NCBI RefSeq assembly: GCF_019399895.1
Contig: NC_091881.1
Span: forward strand, 2,234,501-2,298,500
Length of the DNA stretch: 64,000 bases
Direction of reading: 5' to 3'
Origin: Cardiocondyla obscurior
Lineage: Eukaryota; Arthropoda; Insecta; Hymenoptera; Formicidae
Shown here: positions 62,669 through 64,000 of the stretch, one piece after another
How positions within the stretch are numbered: position 1 is the first letter of the stretch
Layout: every line of letters begins with the position of its first letter
Notes under the pieces: model-generated
What the model was told of the DNA's origin: nothing
Databases searched by the model: none
Seen by the model: only the letters and a program-made list of their open reading frames with translations
Position numbers and translations under genes: made by a program

Positions 62669-64000
62669 TCGTATAAACGATCCGTCTTTACGAAGATAAT
62701 GAAGCTTGGCTTTGAGATCTCGACGTTCCAGTTTTTCGATGCCGAGATCGAAAGACCCGAAGCATTATTAAAATTAAAAAAATAGCAACGCGCCCGTACG
62801 TGCGTTATTTATTTTTCGGTGTTCGCCTCGCGGATCTCGCGAATTCGCGCGCCGGCCGGAAGGCGCGGGATCGAGGAAGTTGAGAACAAAACGCGTTTCG
62901 TCTGCCAGAAACGTCTGCGGTGTACCGTGGGACAGAGAGAGGGAACGGGGGACGAAGCCGCTGCGAAAGAGGGAGAAAATAAGAACTGCGGCGAGAAAGA
63001 GACGAGAGCGAGATGCAAAGAAGCGGAGAGAAGGAGAGGACAGTCGAGACGATCGGAATTGGTGGCCAGCCTCCTCCCGACGGAGGCGCAGGACGCTTTA
63101 AATCCCACGGCCGCACGTGAAAGCTCAGCTCGGTATTATACGGACGAATTACTCGATTTCCGTCTGTTAAAGATCCCCGATTGTTGGCAAAATATTTTAT
63201 GCTCATTTTAAAACGTTACGCCGGCTCTCTTAGCACCGCGCGTTTTACGGCTACAGTCGACTAGAGCGGAGGAAGCCGACGCATTGATTTTCGCTTGACG
63301 AAGATCTTTCCTCCGGCACTCTCGGGCCCTGTGCGTGCTAAATCCGCCTCTGATCGGAGGGATACGGAGGGATCCCACCGTCGGTCTCGCTGCACCGACG
63401 TCGTCTCGTGCGGTCCGTACACACCTCACGCTGCACCGGTGCGCGCGCCCTTTATACTTTATTTTGCCTCCGCGAAACGCCGGCTGACAGTTACTCCCTC
63501 GAACGAAATAAAAGATACCTCTTTCCCTCTTCGCCTCTGCCGACGCGCTCTCTTCCTCTTCTTCTTTCTCTCTCTCTTTCTCCCTTGGTCCCGCGGAAGA
63601 GAATCGCGCGTGGCGGCTCCGAGGAAGTTCCTGCCACTTGGCCTACTACTCCACTCCGCTCTCGCTTCGGCTCGCGGACGAGCTACCGCGGGCTTTTCTT
63701 TTTACGCGAGCCACTTCCTGCTCTCCGCGAACTTTGTTTTTCTTTCTCGTCCCTCCCTCGCCCGCCGTCCGCGGTCCCTCCTCCTTCCCGCGAGGCTCTT
63801 CCGCAGCCTCTTTCTTTCTTTTCCCTCTTTTCTTGTTGCTTCACCCTGGGACCCGGTCACGAGGGATTATGCAACACATAACGGAGAAATCTAAACAGGC
63901 ACGACGAAATTCATTGGGATCGGGACCGCCCGAGTCGCGCGCGTCTCCCCATATTCGCCGCGAATCGCTCTTCGCCGGTATCGAGTCGTCGTTTGTGAAT

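Larger units (their letters stand above)
57530..64000. other. Non-coding region, downstream flank
   Basis: No supported gene. The stretch includes an A18 run (59346-59363), a GA-rich tract (about 60210-60275), CpG-rich frames at 61176-61654 with overlapping Arg/Gly/Pro open frames on both strands, a CT-rich tract (62440-62520), a GACGC run (62648-62668), and Ser/Leu/Arg frames at 63295-63894 driven by CT-rich sequence. None carries a recognisable domain. Confidence 0.55.

Noticed and set aside
1..64000. CRISPR arrays, operons, rRNA genes, reverse transcriptase or transposase genes
   Set aside because: None seen; the window is intron-containing eukaryotic DNA, and the repeats are simple-sequence or short inverted repeats.

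Overview
This is eukaryotic, almost certainly insect, DNA. CpG and CGCG are abundant, homopolymer, GA/CT and AT microsatellites are dense, introns are long with GT-AG ends, and there is no operon structure. High CpG in non-coding DNA together with this microsatellite mix fits Hymenoptera and would suit an ant. That placement is an inference from composition.

Only one protein-coding gene can be supported, on the + strand in the middle of the window. It is a C2H2 zinc-finger transcription factor with an unusual layout. A short first coding exon (31403-31505, 34 codons plus one base) ends at a strong GTGAGT donor. Two large downstream exons, 2A (44852-46098) and 2B (46939-47945), each start at a 3' splice site in the matching phase. 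Each completes the same split Asp codon, each encodes its own zinc-finger array and each ends in its own stop codon. The four shared fingers are about 79% identical between exons (73 of 92 positions by eye), and the base-contacting helix positions are nearly unchanged. The flanking regions differ completely: 2A has a 40-residue polyglutamine tract and a Pro/Ser tail, while 2B has a short acidic leader, an extra fifth finger and a basic/Pro tail. An AATAAA signal lies 85 bases before the 2B acceptor. The locus therefore reads as a switch between two alternative last exons, giving predicted proteins of 449 and 369 residues with similar DNA recognition and different effector parts.

Layout: 1-30.7 kb is non-coding, CpG-rich and repeat-studded, with one MITE-like inverted repeat near 3.8 kb and GA-rich tracts near 27 kb. 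30.7-31.4 kb is the probable promoter or 5' leader, containing a long upstream open frame. 31.5-44.85 kb is intron. 44.85-47.95 kb holds the two alternative exons. 47.95 to about 50.6 kb is probable 3' UTR with several AATAAA signals and two Pumilio-type motifs. The remainder to 64 kb is AT-richer and then mixed intergenic sequence with no gene I can support.

I saw no tRNA, rRNA, CRISPR array or transposase. Most long open frames elsewhere are by-products of stop-poor CpG-rich or simple-repeat DNA.
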